From Rathayibacter rathayi (GTDB lineage Bacteria; Actinomycetota; Actinomycetes; Actinomycetales; Microbacteriaceae), in NCBI RefSeq assembly GCF_004011095.1, contig NZ_CP028129.1, positions 2,170,001 to 2,234,000 of the forward strand: DNA of 64,000 bases, written 5' to 3'. Both the position numbers and the translations under genes were made by a program. The stretch's first letter is position 1. Each line of letters starts with the position of its first letter. The notes beneath the pieces are model-generated. The model saw only the letters and a program-made list of their open reading frames with translations, did no database searches and was not told the DNA's origin. This document shows, in pieces, positions 50,308 to 59,823 of the stretch.

Positions 50308-52035
50308 ATGACCCTGGACTCCGCTCTCTCCGGCGCGCCCGAGAACTTTCCCGGCCCCACCACTCAGGCCGACCACCACCGGGGATCCGAGTGGTGGCGC
50401 ACCGCCGTCATCTACCAGATCTACCCGCGCTCCTTCGCCGACGCGGACGGCGACGGCATCGGCGACCTGCCCGGCATCACCTCGCGGCTCGAGAGCCTCG
50501 CCGAGCTGGGCGTCGACGCGATCTGGCTCTCACCCTTCATGACCTCTCCGCAGAAGGACGCCGGCTATGACGTCGCCGACTACTGCGACGTCGATCCGCT
50601 CTTCGGAACCCTCGCCGACTTCGACGCCATGCTCGCCCGCGCGCACGCCCTGGGCATCCGCATCATCGTCGACCTCGTCCCCAACCACTCCTCCAGCGCT
50701 CACCGCTGGTTCCAGGAGGCGCTCGCCGCTCCCGCGGGCAGCCCCGAGCGGGCGCGCTACCTGTTTCGCGACGGCCGGGGCGAGTCGGGCGAGCTGCCCC
50801 CGAACAACTGGGAGTCGGTCTTCGGCGGCCCGGCGTGGACCCGCGTCACCGAACCCGAGGGGACCGCGGGCCAGTGGTACCTGCACCTGTTCGACGCCTC
50901 CCAGCCCGACTTCGACTGGACGAACGAGTGGGTGCGCGAGCGCTTCCGCGAGGTCCTGCGCTTCTGGCTCGACCGCGGCGTCGACGGCTTCCGCGTCGAC
51001 GTGGCGCACGGGATGATCAAGGCCGAGGGGTTGCCCGATTACACGCCGCCGGCGGACAGCGGGTCAATGGGCGAAGTCGCGTCGGCCGACGGCGAGAAAC
51101 CCGTCACCGCCCCGTACTGGGCGCAGGACGGCGTCCACGAGATCTACCGCGACTGGCACTCGCTGCTCGCCGAGTACCCGGACGACCGCGTGCTCTGCGC
51201 CGAGGCGTGGGTGCAGCCGCTCTCGAAGCTCGCCCGCTGGGTGCGCCCCGACGAGATGCACCAGGCCTTCAACTTCGCCTACCTCGAGACTCCGTGGAGC
51301 GCGCGCGCCCTCCGCGACATCATCGACTCCTCCGTCGAGGCTTTCGCCGCGGTCGGAGCCCCCTCGACCTGGGTTCTGTCCAACCACGACGTCGTGCGCC
51401 ACGCCAGCCGCCTGGCGCTCACCGCCGACAACCCGCAGGGCTACGGCATCGGCCCGCGCTCGCCCGGGCTGCCCAATCCGGCGCTGGGCCTGCGTCGCGC
51501 TCGCGCCGCCACGGCGCTCATGCTCGCACTCCCCGGCTCCGCCTACGTCTACCAGGGTGAGGAGCTCGGACTGCCCGAGGCGATCGACCTCCCCGACTCG
51601 GCGCGTCAGGATCCGACCTGGTTCCGCACCGGCGGCGAGCGCTACGGCCGCGACGGCTGCCGAGTGCCGATCCCGTGGGAGGCCGACGCGCCCGCGTACG
51701 GCTTTAGTCGCACCGGCGACTCCTGGCTGCCGCAGCCCGAAGACTGGGCGCCGCTCGCCCGCGACCGCCAGCGCGGAGTCGCCGGCTCCACGCTCGAGCT
51801 CTACCGGTCCCTGCTCGCGGTGCGCCGAGCGGAGGACCTGGGCTCGGGCGCCGTCGAGTGGCTTGAGGGCTACCCGGAGGACGTGGTGGCGTTCCGGAAC
51901 GGCGGCGTCACGGTGATCGCGAACCTCGGCGAAACCCCGGTCGAGCTGCCGGTCGGTTCTGTGGTGCTCTCCTCGAAGGAGCTGCACGAGCCGGCGCTGC
52001 CCGCGGACACGACGGTCTGGCTGCGTGCGGAGTAG
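50308..52035 (+). CDS. Alpha-glucosidase, glycoside hydrolase family 13
   Basis: 575 residues, no signal peptide, so cytosolic. WWRTAVIYQIYPRSFADADG opens the barrel. GH13 regions follow: region I DLVPNHSS, region II GFRVDVAHG with the nucleophile Asp, region III with the acid Glu in LCAEAWVQP, and region IV VLSNHDVVRH. The HGM sequence after the nucleophile and the overall length match oligo-1,6-glucosidase, maltase or sucrase enzymes that release glucose from imported maltose, isomaltose or sucrose. Single gene ending at a family B array. Confidence 0.93.
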   Translation: MTLDSALSGAPENFPGPTTQADHHRGSEWWRTAVIYQIYPRSFADADGDGIGDLPGITSRLESLAELGVDAIWLSPFMTSPQKDAGYDVADYCDVDPLFGTLADFDAMLARAHALGIRIIVDLVPNHSSSAHRWFQEALAAPAGSPERARYLFRDGRGESGELPPNNWESVFGGPAWTRVTEPEGTAGQWYLHLFDASQPDFDWTNEWVRERFREVLRFWLDRGVDGFRVDVAHGMIKAEGLPDYTPPADSGSMGEVASADGEKPVTAPYWAQDGVHEIYRDWHSLLAEYPDDRVLCAEAWVQPLSKLARWVRPDEMHQAFNFAYLETPWSARALRDIIDSSVEAFAAVGAPSTWVLSNHDVVRHASRLALTADNPQGYGIGPRSPGLPNPALGLRRARAATALMLALPGSAYVYQGEELGLPEAIDLPDSARQDPTWFRTGGERYGRDGCRVPIPWEADAPAYGFSRTGDSWLPQPEDWAPLARDRQRGVAGSTLELYRSLLAVRRAEDLGSGAVEWLEGYPEDVVAFRNGGVTVIANLGETPVELPVGSVVLSSKELHEPALPADTTVWLRAE

Positions 52036-52045
52036 CCCGGAGGGG

Positions 52046-52217
52046 GCTCGATCTGCAGGGGACCGTGCGATCTGCAGGGGACCGTCTGATCCGCAGGGGC
52101 GAGGACCTCTGCCGGGCGTAGCGCCCCCTGATCCGGCCGATCACGCGCGGAGCCCCTGCGAATCGCACCGAATCCTGCACATCGCACGCCTCCCTGCAGA
52201 TCGCACCGGTCCCCGCG
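52046..52217. repeat. Family B array: inverted blocks of 19-nt units
   Basis: About three forward units like GGGACCGTGCGATCTGCAG (52046-52100), a spacer of about 50 nt, and about three inverted units like GAATCCTGCACATCGCACG (52151-52217), 19-nt period. The array lies between the convergent alpha-glucosidase and M23 peptidase genes. Confidence 0.8.
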
Positions 52218-52240
52218 CACCCACCGGCCCCGCTCGAGGC

Positions 52241-53284
52241 TTAGCGCCCGGCGTTGGCCTTCAGCCAGAGGTACGAGTCCACCTTCGTCACGCCGTCGAG
52301 GCGGACCTCGAAGTGCAGGTGCGGTCCGGTCGACATCCCGGTCGTGCCCACGAGCCCGAGCAGCTGGCCGACCTTGACCGGGTCGCCCTCGTTCACGGCC
52401 GCCGAGCCGTGCTGCATGTGCGCGTAGACGCTGGAGACGAGCTGCCCGTCGATCTCGTGATCGACGATCACATGGACGCCGAGCGAGCCCTCCCCGTCGA
52501 TCACCGTGCGCACCACGCCGTCGGCGATCGCCTGGATGGGCGAGCCGTCGCCCGGGTTGAAATCCGTCCCGCCGTGGTTGACCGAGCAGCCCGCGCAGTT
52601 GCGGTAGCCGAAGCGGTCGCCCACGGGGACGCCCACCGCGAAGGGCCACTGGATCGACGCGTTCGGGTCGTTCGTGAAGCCGCTGTCCGAGGTGCGGACG
52701 ATGTCGGCCACGTTCGTCTGGGTCTTGCGCTCCTGCACGCCGAAGCCGTCGCGCGCGATCGTCGCGGCGCTGACCTCGCCCGCAACGAACGACTGCGAGC
52801 CGCGGCGGGCGTCCGAGCCGAACGGCGTCGTCAGGCCCTGCGCCTGCACGTCCTCCGCGGTCAGGAGCGACGTGGCCGGCAGCGAGGTCGCCGCGACGAT
52901 GGCCGCCACGAACGAGAGCGCCACGAGACCGCCGGCCCGGGCGCGGCGTACGGGCCGCAGCGGAGTCGAGCGCGGGGCGGACACGGGTGCTGGGGCACTG
53001 CGGACCGAGGCGACGCGGCGCTCGGCCTCGCGCAGCTGCTCCGCGGTGGGAGCGGCGAACACGTCGTCGGCGCTGCTCGCCAGCGAGACGTCGGCCGCGA
53101 GGGCCAGGGCGCGCTCGCGCTCACGGAGCTCGCGACGGGTGAGCGGTGGGGTCGATTCGCCGGGGTCGATGCGGAGGCAGCGGGGGAGGGCGAATCGGGG
53201 CTCACGAAATCGAGGTCTTCCGTCGGGGGCGGGGGACGAGCGGCGCTCCCGGAGAGGGGATGCCGCGCGGGTCCGTGATCGCAT
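52241..53284 (-). CDS. M23-family peptidoglycan endopeptidase
   Basis: 347 residues. A long basic cytosolic N-terminus (1-115) with ELRERERALALA, then a membrane anchor (about 117-140, GLVALSFVAAIVAATSL). The C-terminal peptidase domain (about 225-340) has NHGGTDFNPGDG (HxxxD zinc ligands) and STGPHLHFEVRL with the HxH motif. It should cut peptide cross-links in the wall from outside the membrane. An acidic/Arg-rich coiled stretch precedes the anchor. ATG 53284 is the only clear start. A family B array lies beyond the stop. Confidence 0.9.
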   Translation of the reverse strand: MRSRTRAASPLRERRSSPAPDGRPRFREPRFALPRCLRIDPGESTPPLTRRELRERERALALAADVSLASSADDVFAAPTAEQLREAERRVASVRSAPAPVSAPRSTPLRPVRRARAGGLVALSFVAAIVAATSLPATSLLTAEDVQAQGLTTPFGSDARRGSQSFVAGEVSAATIARDGFGVQERKTQTNVADIVRTSDSGFTNDPNASIQWPFAVGVPVGDRFGYRNCAGCSVNHGGTDFNPGDGSPIQAIADGVVRTVIDGEGSLGVHVIVDHEIDGQLVSSVYAHMQHGSAAVNEGDPVKVGQLLGLVGTTGMSTGPHLHFEVRLDGVTKVDSYLWLKANAGR

Positions 53285-53456
53285 CCTGTGCGAACATCAC
53301 GAATTCATAAAGGATAACCACGGCGACCGCGATCCGGCCAGAGCCCGGAGCGGACAGGCGCGATCCGGACCCGCCGCCCGGCGAGCCGCGGCGAGATCCT
53401 GCGCCGTCGCGCCTCCCTGCACAGCAGGGTTGAGCCGGCTGTGGCTCCGAGAGCGG

Positions 53457-54269
53457 TTACACCTCGTCCGCGCGCAGGCGGCGCAGCAGATCCTCCAGCT
53501 CGGCGAAGAGCGGGTCGGGAGCCGCGATGAGCAGATCGGAGCCGAACGGAGCGCCGTCCAGGCCCGCCACCCGCGCGCCCGCCTCCTGCACGATCAGCGC
53601 ACCGGCGGCCAGATCCCACGGGTTCAGACCGCGCTCGTAATAGGCGTTCAGCTGCCCGGTCGCCACCGAGCAAAGGTCAAGGGCCGCGGAGCCGATGCGA
53701 CGGATGTCACGCACCGAGCCCAGCAGCTCCTGCACCACCGCACCCTGCCGCACTCGGCGGGCTGCGTCGTAGCCGAACCCCGTGCCGATGAGCGCGAGCG
53801 AGAGGGACGTCGGCGCGACGACCCGCACCGTGACGCCGTTTCGCTCCGCTCCCCCACCGCGGCTCGCCGTGGTGACCTCACCCGTCGCCCCGTTCACCAC
53901 GGCACCGGCGAGCGCCGTCCACGACGCCGGATCAGGCTCACCCTCGACCACCGCGATACTGACCGCGTAGGACGGGATGCCGTAGAGGTAGTTGACGGTG
54001 CCGTCGATCGGATCGACCACCCAGGTCAGACCGCTCGTCCCTCCCCCCGACCCCGACTCCTCACCGAGGAATCCATCGTCCGGCCTCGCCTCGACGAGAC
54101 GCCGGCGGATGAGCTGCTCGACCTCTCGGTCGGCGGCTGTCACCACGTCCTCGGGAGAGGACTTCGACGCGGCGATCTCGACTCCGTCCTGCCGCCGCTG
54201 TCGGGCGAGGTGCGCCGCCTCGATGGCGATAGATCGGGCGATGGCGAGGAGAGGGGCGTTGTCGCTCAT
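53457..54269 (-). CDS. suhB: Inositol monophosphatase family protein
   Basis: 270 residues. Motif 1 GFLGEESG (Glu metal ligands), WVVDPIDGTVNYLYGIP (DPxDGT motif, about 82-98) and motif 2 NPWDLAAGALIVQEAGA (Asp) give the three-metal active site. Dephosphorylates myo-inositol-1-phosphate or related sugar phosphates, supplying inositol for phosphatidylinositol lipids. The TAGGCT box six bases before ATG 54269 supports the start. Symbol by family; the exact paralogue is uncertain. Confidence 0.9.
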   Translation of the reverse strand: MSDNAPLLAIARSIAIEAAHLARQRRQDGVEIAASKSSPEDVVTAADREVEQLIRRRLVEARPDDGFLGEESGSGGGTSGLTWVVDPIDGTVNYLYGIPSYAVSIAVVEGEPDPASWTALAGAVVNGATGEVTTASRGGGAERNGVTVRVVAPTSLSLALIGTGFGYDAARRVRQGAVVQELLGSVRDIRRIGSAALDLCSVATGQLNAYYERGLNPWDLAAGALIVQEAGARVAGLDGAPFGSDLLIAAPDPLFAELEDLLRRLRADEV

Positions 54270-54275
54270 AGCACC

Positions 54276-54281
54276 AGCCTA
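54276..54281 (-). promoter_or_regulatory. -10 box (TAGGCT) of the inositol monophosphatase gene
   Basis: Minus strand TAGGCT, GGTGCT, then ATG at 54269. Confidence 0.5.
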
Positions 54282-54304
54282 GAGATCGGCCCCATCATGG
54301 AGGG

Positions 54305-55141
54305 ATGAGCACCCCGATCGCCCTCACCGGAGTCACCGGAGCCGTAGGTGGCCGTGTCGCCCGCGAGCTCGCCGACGCCGGTCATCCCCTCCGCCTGCTG
54401 GTCCGCGACCCGTCCCGCGCGCCCGAACTGCCGGAAACCGAGGTGGTGCGCGCCTCCTTCGCCGATACCGGCGACGCGCTCGAGGGCGTCCGCCTCCTTG
54501 TGATGGTCTCGGCCGCGGAGAACGCGGAGCGCCTCGCCGAGCACCTGGCGTTCGTCGCGTCGGCGACCGCAGCCGGTGTCGAGCACATCGTCTACACGTC
54601 CTTCGCCGGTGCTGCCCCGAACGCGGTCTTCACCCTTGCCCGCGACCACGCGGCGACCGAGGACGCGATCCGCCGCTCGGGTATGACCTGGACGTTCCTC
54701 CGCGACAACCTCTACCTCGACTTCCTGCCCGCGATGCTCGACGAGGACGGCATGATTCGCGGTCCTGCCGGCCAGGGCCGCGCCGCCGTCGTCGCCCGCG
54801 AGGACGTGGCCCGGGCGGCCGCCGCAATCCTCCGCGCGCCGGAGAAGCACCGCGGAGCAGCTTACGAACTCACCGGCCCGGAGGCGCTCACCCTCGACGA
54901 GGTGGCAGCCGCCTTGACCGCGGCCGGGCGTCCCGCGGTCTTCATCGACGAGACTCTCGACGAGGCGTACGCGTCGCGCCGTCGATGGAACGCGCCGGAC
55001 TGGCAGCTCGACGCGTGGATCAGCACCTACACCGCGATCGCGGCCGGTCAGCTCGAGCACGTCTCGGGCGATGTCCAGCGCCTGACCGGACGAGCGCCGC
55101 TCTCACTGGCCGGATTCCTGAAGCGGGAGGCGCGCGGGTGA
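54305..55141 (+). CDS. NmrA-like/atypical SDR NAD(P)-binding protein
   Basis: 278 residues. ALTGVTGAVGGRVARELADAG is the TGxxGxxG dinucleotide motif; LLVRDPSRAPEL is the strand-2 region that contacts NADP phosphate; HIVYTSFAG and WTFLRDNLYLDFLP match NmrA/QOR2-type quinone reductases or redox sensors. The YxxxK catalytic pair is absent, as usual for NmrA-like proteins. The ribosome-binding site GGAGGG lies directly before ATG 54305. Divergent from the phosphatase with a 35-bp gap. Confidence 0.85.
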   Translation: MSTPIALTGVTGAVGGRVARELADAGHPLRLLVRDPSRAPELPETEVVRASFADTGDALEGVRLLVMVSAAENAERLAEHLAFVASATAAGVEHIVYTSFAGAAPNAVFTLARDHAATEDAIRRSGMTWTFLRDNLYLDFLPAMLDEDGMIRGPAGQGRAAVVAREDVARAAAAILRAPEKHRGAAYELTGPEALTLDEVAAALTAAGRPAVFIDETLDEAYASRRRWNAPDWQLDAWISTYTAIAAGQLEHVSGDVQRLTGRAPLSLAGFLKREARG

Positions 55142-55220
55142 GCGCAAGAGCCCGGTCGGCGGTACGCCCCGACAGAGGGAATGCCCCGCGCATCCGGTGA
55201 TGGCTGGGGGTCGACGTCGG

Positions 55221-55250
55221 GCGGTCGATACTGTGGCGGTCGATACTGTG
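55221..55250. repeat. 15-bp direct repeat at the 3' end of tRNA-Tyr
   Basis: GCGGTCGATACTGTG occurs twice in tandem, the second copy ending inside the tRNA acceptor end. Confidence 0.85.
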
Positions 55251-55330
55251 GCGAGTGAGGGATTCGAACCCCCGAAGGCTACGCCGTCTGATTTACAGTC
55301 AGATCCCTTTGGCCGCTAGGGTAACTCGCC
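55249..55330 (-). tRNA. tRNA-Tyr (GTA)
   Basis: 82 nt with a long variable arm (class II). Acceptor GGCGAGT/ACTCGCC, anticodon loop CTGTAAA (GTA), T arm GGGGGTTCGAATCCCTC. Located between the SDR and lytic transglycosylase genes. Confidence 0.94.
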
Positions 55331-55419
55331 GTGGCGCACCCGACCGCGTAATCACAACCGGGGGCGCTCAGCAAGGATACCCACGCGACCGGCGGATCGG
55401 AAATCGTGCACCGCGCCGA

Positions 55420-56154
55420 TCATGTCGTTTCCGCCGCATACCGGGACGCCGCCTCCGCGACCTTGCCCGCGTAGCTTCCGGCCGGATTGTAGGCGGCGAT
55501 CGCCGCCCGCCACCCCGACTCGGTCGAAAGATCGCCTCCAGCGTCGCAAAGGTAGCGGGCCGCCGTCACCGCCTGCTGATCCACGTTCTGCGGATCCCAA
55601 CCGTTCGACGCCCAGAGCATCCACGTCGCCGGGATGATCTGAAGCGGGCCCATCGCCCGGTCGACCTCAGCGTCACCGTCGAGCGCTCCGCCGTCGTTGT
55701 CGGGGACCGGGTCGAAGTACGTGCCGTCCAGGCGAGGGCCGTAGATCGGCTCGGTCGGGCGACCGTCCTCGCGCAGTTCGCCGCCGTCGATCATGCCGTG
55801 ACGACTCTCGACGTAGCCGATACCGGCCAGAGTCGCCCAGTCGAGACGACAGCCGGGATCGACGGACGACATGAGCAGAGCCGCGCCTGCGTAGGCGGTC
55901 AACGCGCGCGCGGGGATCCCGCTGTCCGCCGCCGTCGTCCTGAGCCACGTCTCGTCGGTGAGCAGGCGCACCGGTGTCTCCGCGGCCTGCTCGGGATCTT
56001 GCAGGACGATCGCGTCGGCCGCAACGGGGACGGCCGCTGCGGGCGGGACGGTGGACAACCCCTCCTCAACCGTCAGCGCGGAGGGCCGCTCGCCGCAGCC
56101 GGCGAGAACGAGACCGACGAGCGGGACGAGGACGAGGACGGAAAGACGGCGCAC
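55420..56154 (-). CDS. Lytic transglycosylase-like lipoprotein
   Basis: 244 residues. The signal peptide [20 protein letters not shown] ends in the lipobox LAGC, so the mature protein is lipid-anchored outside the membrane. The domain from about 75 has [15 protein letters not shown] with the catalytic Glu, [18 protein letters not shown] and [13 protein letters not shown], and resembles MltB/SLT-like murein transglycosylases that cleave glycan strands to anhydromuropeptides. GTG 56154 follows a TATCTC box by six bases. Confidence 0.88.
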   Translation of the reverse strand: MRRLSVLVLVPLVGLVLAGCGERPSALTVEEGLSTVPPAAAVPVAADAIVLQDPEQAAETPVRLLTDETWLRTTAADSGIPARALTAYAGAALLMSSVDPGCRLDWATLAGIGYVESRHGMIDGGELREDGRPTEPIYGPRLDGTYFDPVPDNDGGALDGDAEVDRAMGPLQIIPATWMLWASNGWDPQNVDQQAVTAARYLCDAGGDLSTESGWRAAIAAYNPAGSYAGKVAEAASRYAAETT

Positions 56155-56160
56155 GTCCCA

Positions 56161-56166
56161 GAGATA
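56161..56166 (-). promoter_or_regulatory. -10 box (TATCTC) of the lytic transglycosylase gene
   Basis: Minus strand TATCTC, TGGGAC, then GTG at 56154; leaderless spacing. Confidence 0.45.
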
Positions 56167-56206
56167 GCATCTGCGCCTGGAGCCGGGCTCCGCCGAACCG
56201 AAAAGC

Positions 56207-56212
56207 TACACT
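56207..56212 (+). promoter_or_regulatory. -10 box (TACACT) of the yajQ-like gene
   Basis: TACACT, seven bases (CGCAGCC), then ATG at 56220. It lies back to back with the divergent transglycosylase promoter, 41 bp apart. Confidence 0.55.
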
Positions 56213-56219
56213 CGCAGCC

Positions 56220-56708
56220 ATGGCAGATTCAACGTTCGACGTCGTCAGCAAGATCGACAAGATGGAGGCGGACAATGCCCTCAACCAGGCTCACAAAGAG
56301 GTCGAGCAGCGCTACGACTTCAAGAACGTCGGCGCCTCGATCGCCTGGAGCGGAGAAAAGATCCTGATCAAGGCCAACACCGAGGAGCGGGCGAACGCGA
56401 TCCTGGACGTCTTCCAGTCGAAGCTGATCAAGCGCGGCATCAGCCTTAAGAGTCTCGACACGGGCGAGCCTTTCGCGTCGGGTAAGGAGTACCGGATCGA
56501 GGCGACCCTGAAGGAGGGCATCGACCAGGAGCACGCGAAGAAGATCAACAAGCTCATCCGCGACGAGGCACCGAAGACGGTCACATCGCAGATCCAGGGC
56601 GACGAGCTCCGTGTCTCCTCGAAGAGCCGCGACGACCTCCAGGCAACGATGACGCTGCTGCGCGGGGCAGACCTCGAGCTCGACCTCCAATTCGTCAACT
56701 TCCGCTGA
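56220..56708 (+). CDS. yajQ: YajQ family nucleotide-binding protein
   Basis: 162 residues. [20 protein letters not shown] and [12 protein letters not shown] are the YajQ N-terminal consensus, and [18 protein letters not shown] and [20 protein letters not shown] follow. Family members bind cyclic di-GMP or RNA and influence phage transcription and virulence in some bacteria; the exact role in actinobacteria is not settled. Likely leaderless start. The NUDIX gene follows after 26 bp and may be co-transcribed. Confidence 0.92.
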   Translation: MADSTFDVVSKIDKMEADNALNQAHKEVEQRYDFKNVGASIAWSGEKILIKANTEERANAILDVFQSKLIKRGISLKSLDTGEPFASGKEYRIEATLKEGIDQEHAKKINKLIRDEAPKTVTSQIQGDELRVSSKSRDDLQATMTLLRGADLELDLQFVNFR

Positions 56709-56734
56709 GGTATGGTGCACTCGGGAGTACGCGC

Positions 56735-57388
56735 GTGACCGCCGGCGTCGACGAGCCGGACCGACGAGGCCGCATCGGGCTCGATCGGGAGGGCTTCGAC
56801 CTCACCGGCAATCCCGACGTTGTGGTGAGAGAGGTGACTCTCCTCTCAAGCCACTGGTACGTCCTCCGCACCACCCGCTTCGAGTACCGGCATCGGGACG
56901 GCAGCTGGACGAGCGAGGAGCGCGAGACCTACGACCGGGGCAACGGCGCGGCCGTCCTGCTCTACGACGCGCAGGCGCGCACGGTCGTCCTCATCCGCCA
57001 GTTCCGTTACCCCGCCTACGTGAACGGCGATGGCGACGGGATGCTGCTTGAGGTCCCCGCCGGCCTCCTCGACGAGGACGGACCCGAGGAGGGCGCGCGC
57101 CGAGAGGCGTCGGAGGAGACTGGTCTGGAGATCGGCCGGCTCGAGCACGTATTCGATGCGTTCATGAGCCCGGGATCGGTGACCGAGAAGCTGCACTTCT
57201 ACGCCGGACGCTACCGAGCGGGCAGCCGGGAGGGCAGCTTCGCGGGACTCGCGGACGAGGGTGAGGACATCGAGGTGGTGGAACTTTCCTTCGATGAAGC
57301 GCTCACTCAGATCGGCATGCAGATCGTCGACGCGAAGACAATCATGCTGCTGCAGTGGGCGGCGCTCTCCGGCCCGTTCTCCCGCTGA
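56735..57388 (+). CDS. NUDIX hydrolase (NudK-like)
   Basis: 217 residues. The Nudix box reads AGLLDEDGPEEGARREASEETGLEI in outline: the G5 region is compressed, but the RE-x-x-E-E metal-binding core (REASEE) is intact at about 125-132. VLIRQFRYPAYVNG is the ADP-sugar pyrophosphatase/NudK block before the box. It hydrolyses nucleoside diphosphate sugars such as GDP-mannose or ADP-ribose. Start at GTG 56735. Confidence 0.88.
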   Translation: MTAGVDEPDRRGRIGLDREGFDLTGNPDVVVREVTLLSSHWYVLRTTRFEYRHRDGSWTSEERETYDRGNGAAVLLYDAQARTVVLIRQFRYPAYVNGDGDGMLLEVPAGLLDEDGPEEGARREASEETGLEIGRLEHVFDAFMSPGSVTEKLHFYAGRYRAGSREGSFAGLADEGEDIEVVELSFDEALTQIGMQIVDAKTIMLLQWAALSGPFSR

Positions 57389-57472
57389 CCCCGGGGCCTC
57401 TTCCACTTGTTCGTTTCCGGCGCGACCTCATGGCCCACGGACCGTTCTCCCGGCTCGGTACCGTTGCTGGGC

Positions 57473-59722
57473 TCAGCGCACGTACTCGGCGAGTGCCCGC
57501 CCGGTCAGCGTCCCGGACCCCGCCAGCCCGGCGGGAGTGCCCTCGAAGACGACTGTTCCCCCGTCATGGCCGGCTCCGGGACCCACATCGATGACCCAAT
57601 CGGCATGGGCCATCACCGCGCGATGGTGCTCGATCACCACGACGGAGTTTCCCGAGTCGACCAAGCGATCGAGGAGCCCGAGCAGAGTGTCGACGTCGGC
57701 CAGGTGGAGCCCCGTCGTCGGCTCGTCGAGCAGGTACACCGACCCGGACGAGGCCATGTTGATCGCAAGCTTGAGCCGCTGGCGCTCGCCTCCCGACAGC
57801 GTGTTCAATGGCTGGCCGAGTGTGAGGTAGCCGAGCCCGACGTCCACGAGTCGGGCGAGCACCATGTGAGCCGCACCGGCGGCGAAGAACTCCGCGGCAT
57901 CGACTATCGGCATCGAGAGCACCTCGTGGATGTTCTTCCCGCGCAGGCGGTACTCGAGCACCTCGGCGGTGAAGCGCTTACCCTCGCACTCCTCGCAGAC
58001 CGACGAAACCGTCGCAGCGGGACCGAGTTCGGTGAAGATCATCCCGGCGCCCTTACAGACCGGGCAGGCGCCGGCGGAGTTGGCGCTGAACAACGCCGGC
58101 TTCACTCCGTTAGCCTTCGCGAACGCCGCACGGATCGCGTCGAGAACGCCGGTGTAGGTGGCGGGGTTGCTGCGCCGCGAGCCTCGAATCGGCGACTGGT
58201 CGGCGACGACCACCCCGGGCCGACCCGCGAGCGAGCCGTGCAGAAGGGATGACTTCCCTGAGCCGGCGACTCCGGTCACGACCGTGAGCACGCCGAGCGG
58301 GACATCGACATCGATGCTACGGAGATTGTGAGTCGCGGCGCCGCGGATCTCGACCGCCCCGGCCCGGCGGCGCACCGACTCCTTGAGCGATACGCGGTGC
58401 CCGAGGTGGCGGCCGGTCAGCGTGTCCGACGCGCGCAGACCCGCCACCGTCCCCTCGAATTGCAGCTCTCCGCCGTGCGCGCCGGCACGCGGACCGAGGT
58501 CGATGACATGATCGGCGATCTCGATAATCTCGGGCTTGTGCTCGACGACCAGCACGGTGTTGCCCTTATCGCGGAGGCGGCGCAGCAGCTCGATCATCCG
58601 CGAGACGTCGTGCGGATGCAGGCCCGCCGTCGGCTCATCGAAGACGTAGGTCACGTCGGTGAGGCTCGACCCGAGGTGCCGCACCATCTTCACTCGTTGC
58701 GCCTCGCCCCCCGAAAGAGTGCCCGACTCGCGGTCGAGCGACAGATAGCCGAGCCCCACCTGCACCAGCGCGTCGAGCGTGCCGAGGAGCGTCTCGACGA
58801 TCGGCGCGACCGAAGGAGCCTGCATCCCACGGAGCCAGCCGGCGAGGTCGGTCGCCTGCATCGCAGAACACTCGGCAATATTGCGTCCGGCTATGCGCGA
58901 CCCGAGGGCAGCCCGGGTAAGACGCCCGCCCCCGCACTCAGGGCAGACGGCGAAGGTGGCGACGCGATCGGCGAAGGCCCGAATGTGGGGCTGAGCCGCT
59001 TCCTTCGCGAGGTACAGCCGGGTGACCTTCACCAGAAGACCCTCGTAGGTCATGGTCATGCCGGCGATGGCCATTCGTGTCGCCGGGCGATGGAGGAACG
59101 CATCCATCTGCTCCGCCGTGAACTCGGCAATGGGCACGTCCGCCGGATACAGGCCAGACTCAGCAAGACCTTTCCAGTACCAGCCACCCACCACGAAGTT
59201 CGGAATTGCATCGAGCGCTCCTCCCTCGAGCGACTTCGAGCGGTCGATCAGCGCATCCAGATCGATGCTCGACACCCGGCCCGTGCCCTCGCAGCGCGGG
59301 CACATCCCCTCGGGCAGGTTGAACGAGAAGGCTCCGCTCGTACCTGCGTGCGGGTCGCCGATCCGACTGAAGAGGATGCGCAGCATCGTGTACGCATCGG
59401 TCGCCGTCCCGACCGTCGAGCGGCCGTTCGATCCCATCCGCTCCTGATCGACGACGATCGTGGCCGACAGCCCCTCGAGCGACTCCACATCGGGCCGAGC
59501 TGGCGACGCCATGAACTGCTGCACAAAGGCGGAATAGGTCTCATTGATCAGCCGCTGCGACTCCGCTGCAATGGTGCCGAAGACCAGCGACGACTTGCCC
59601 GATCCTGAGACACCCGTGAAGACAGTGATCCTGCGCTTCGGGATGTCGACATCGAGCCCTCGGAGGTTGTTCTGACGCGCCCCTCGCACCCGGATGATGT
59701 CGTGCGGCGCAGCCGTGGTCAT
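57473..59722 (-). CDS. UvrA-like ABC ATPase (short, excinuclease A paralogue)
   Basis: 749 residues against about 950 for true UvrA. Two ABC domains: Walker [10 protein letters not shown] and GVAGSGKSS, signatures [11 protein letters not shown] and [11 protein letters not shown], Walker [11 protein letters not shown] and [10 protein letters not shown]. Zinc modules [14 protein letters not shown] and CPVCKGAG with CEEC are present. The shorter UvrB-binding region is typical of UvrA2/DrrC-type proteins linked to drug or DNA-damage tolerance rather than core repair. GGAG precedes ATG 59722. Single gene. Confidence 0.9.
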   Translation of the reverse strand: MTTAAPHDIIRVRGARQNNLRGLDVDIPKRRITVFTGVSGSGKSSLVFGTIAAESQRLINETYSAFVQQFMASPARPDVESLEGLSATIVVDQERMGSNGRSTVGTATDAYTMLRILFSRIGDPHAGTSGAFSFNLPEGMCPRCEGTGRVSSIDLDALIDRSKSLEGGALDAIPNFVVGGWYWKGLAESGLYPADVPIAEFTAEQMDAFLHRPATRMAIAGMTMTYEGLLVKVTRLYLAKEAAQPHIRAFADRVATFAVCPECGGGRLTRAALGSRIAGRNIAECSAMQATDLAGWLRGMQAPSVAPIVETLLGTLDALVQVGLGYLSLDRESGTLSGGEAQRVKMVRHLGSSLTDVTYVFDEPTAGLHPHDVSRMIELLRRLRDKGNTVLVVEHKPEIIEIADHVIDLGPRAGAHGGELQFEGTVAGLRASDTLTGRHLGHRVSLKESVRRRAGAVEIRGAATHNLRSIDVDVPLGVLTVVTGVAGSGKSSLLHGSLAGRPGVVVADQSPIRGSRRSNPATYTGVLDAIRAAFAKANGVKPALFSANSAGACPVCKGAGMIFTELGPAATVSSVCEECEGKRFTAEVLEYRLRGKNIHEVLSMPIVDAAEFFAAGAAHMVLARLVDVGLGYLTLGQPLNTLSGGERQRLKLAINMASSGSVYLLDEPTTGLHLADVDTLLGLLDRLVDSGNSVVVIEHHRAVMAHADWVIDVGPGAGHDGGTVVFEGTPAGLAGSGTLTGRALAEYVR

Positions 59723-59823
59723 ACTGTCTCCATCCTGAGCGGTGCCCGAAGCCTAGAGGAGACGCGCGATATCCGCGCCAAGACGGCAACGCCCCCCAAG
59801 TGCTCCGGAGGGCCGACGTCGGG

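Noticed and set aside
53285..53456. Cyclic di-AMP (ydaO) riboswitch before the M23 peptidase
   Set aside because: Such riboswitches often precede wall hydrolases, so I looked for the conserved blocks on the minus strand. I did not find the expected core sequences.
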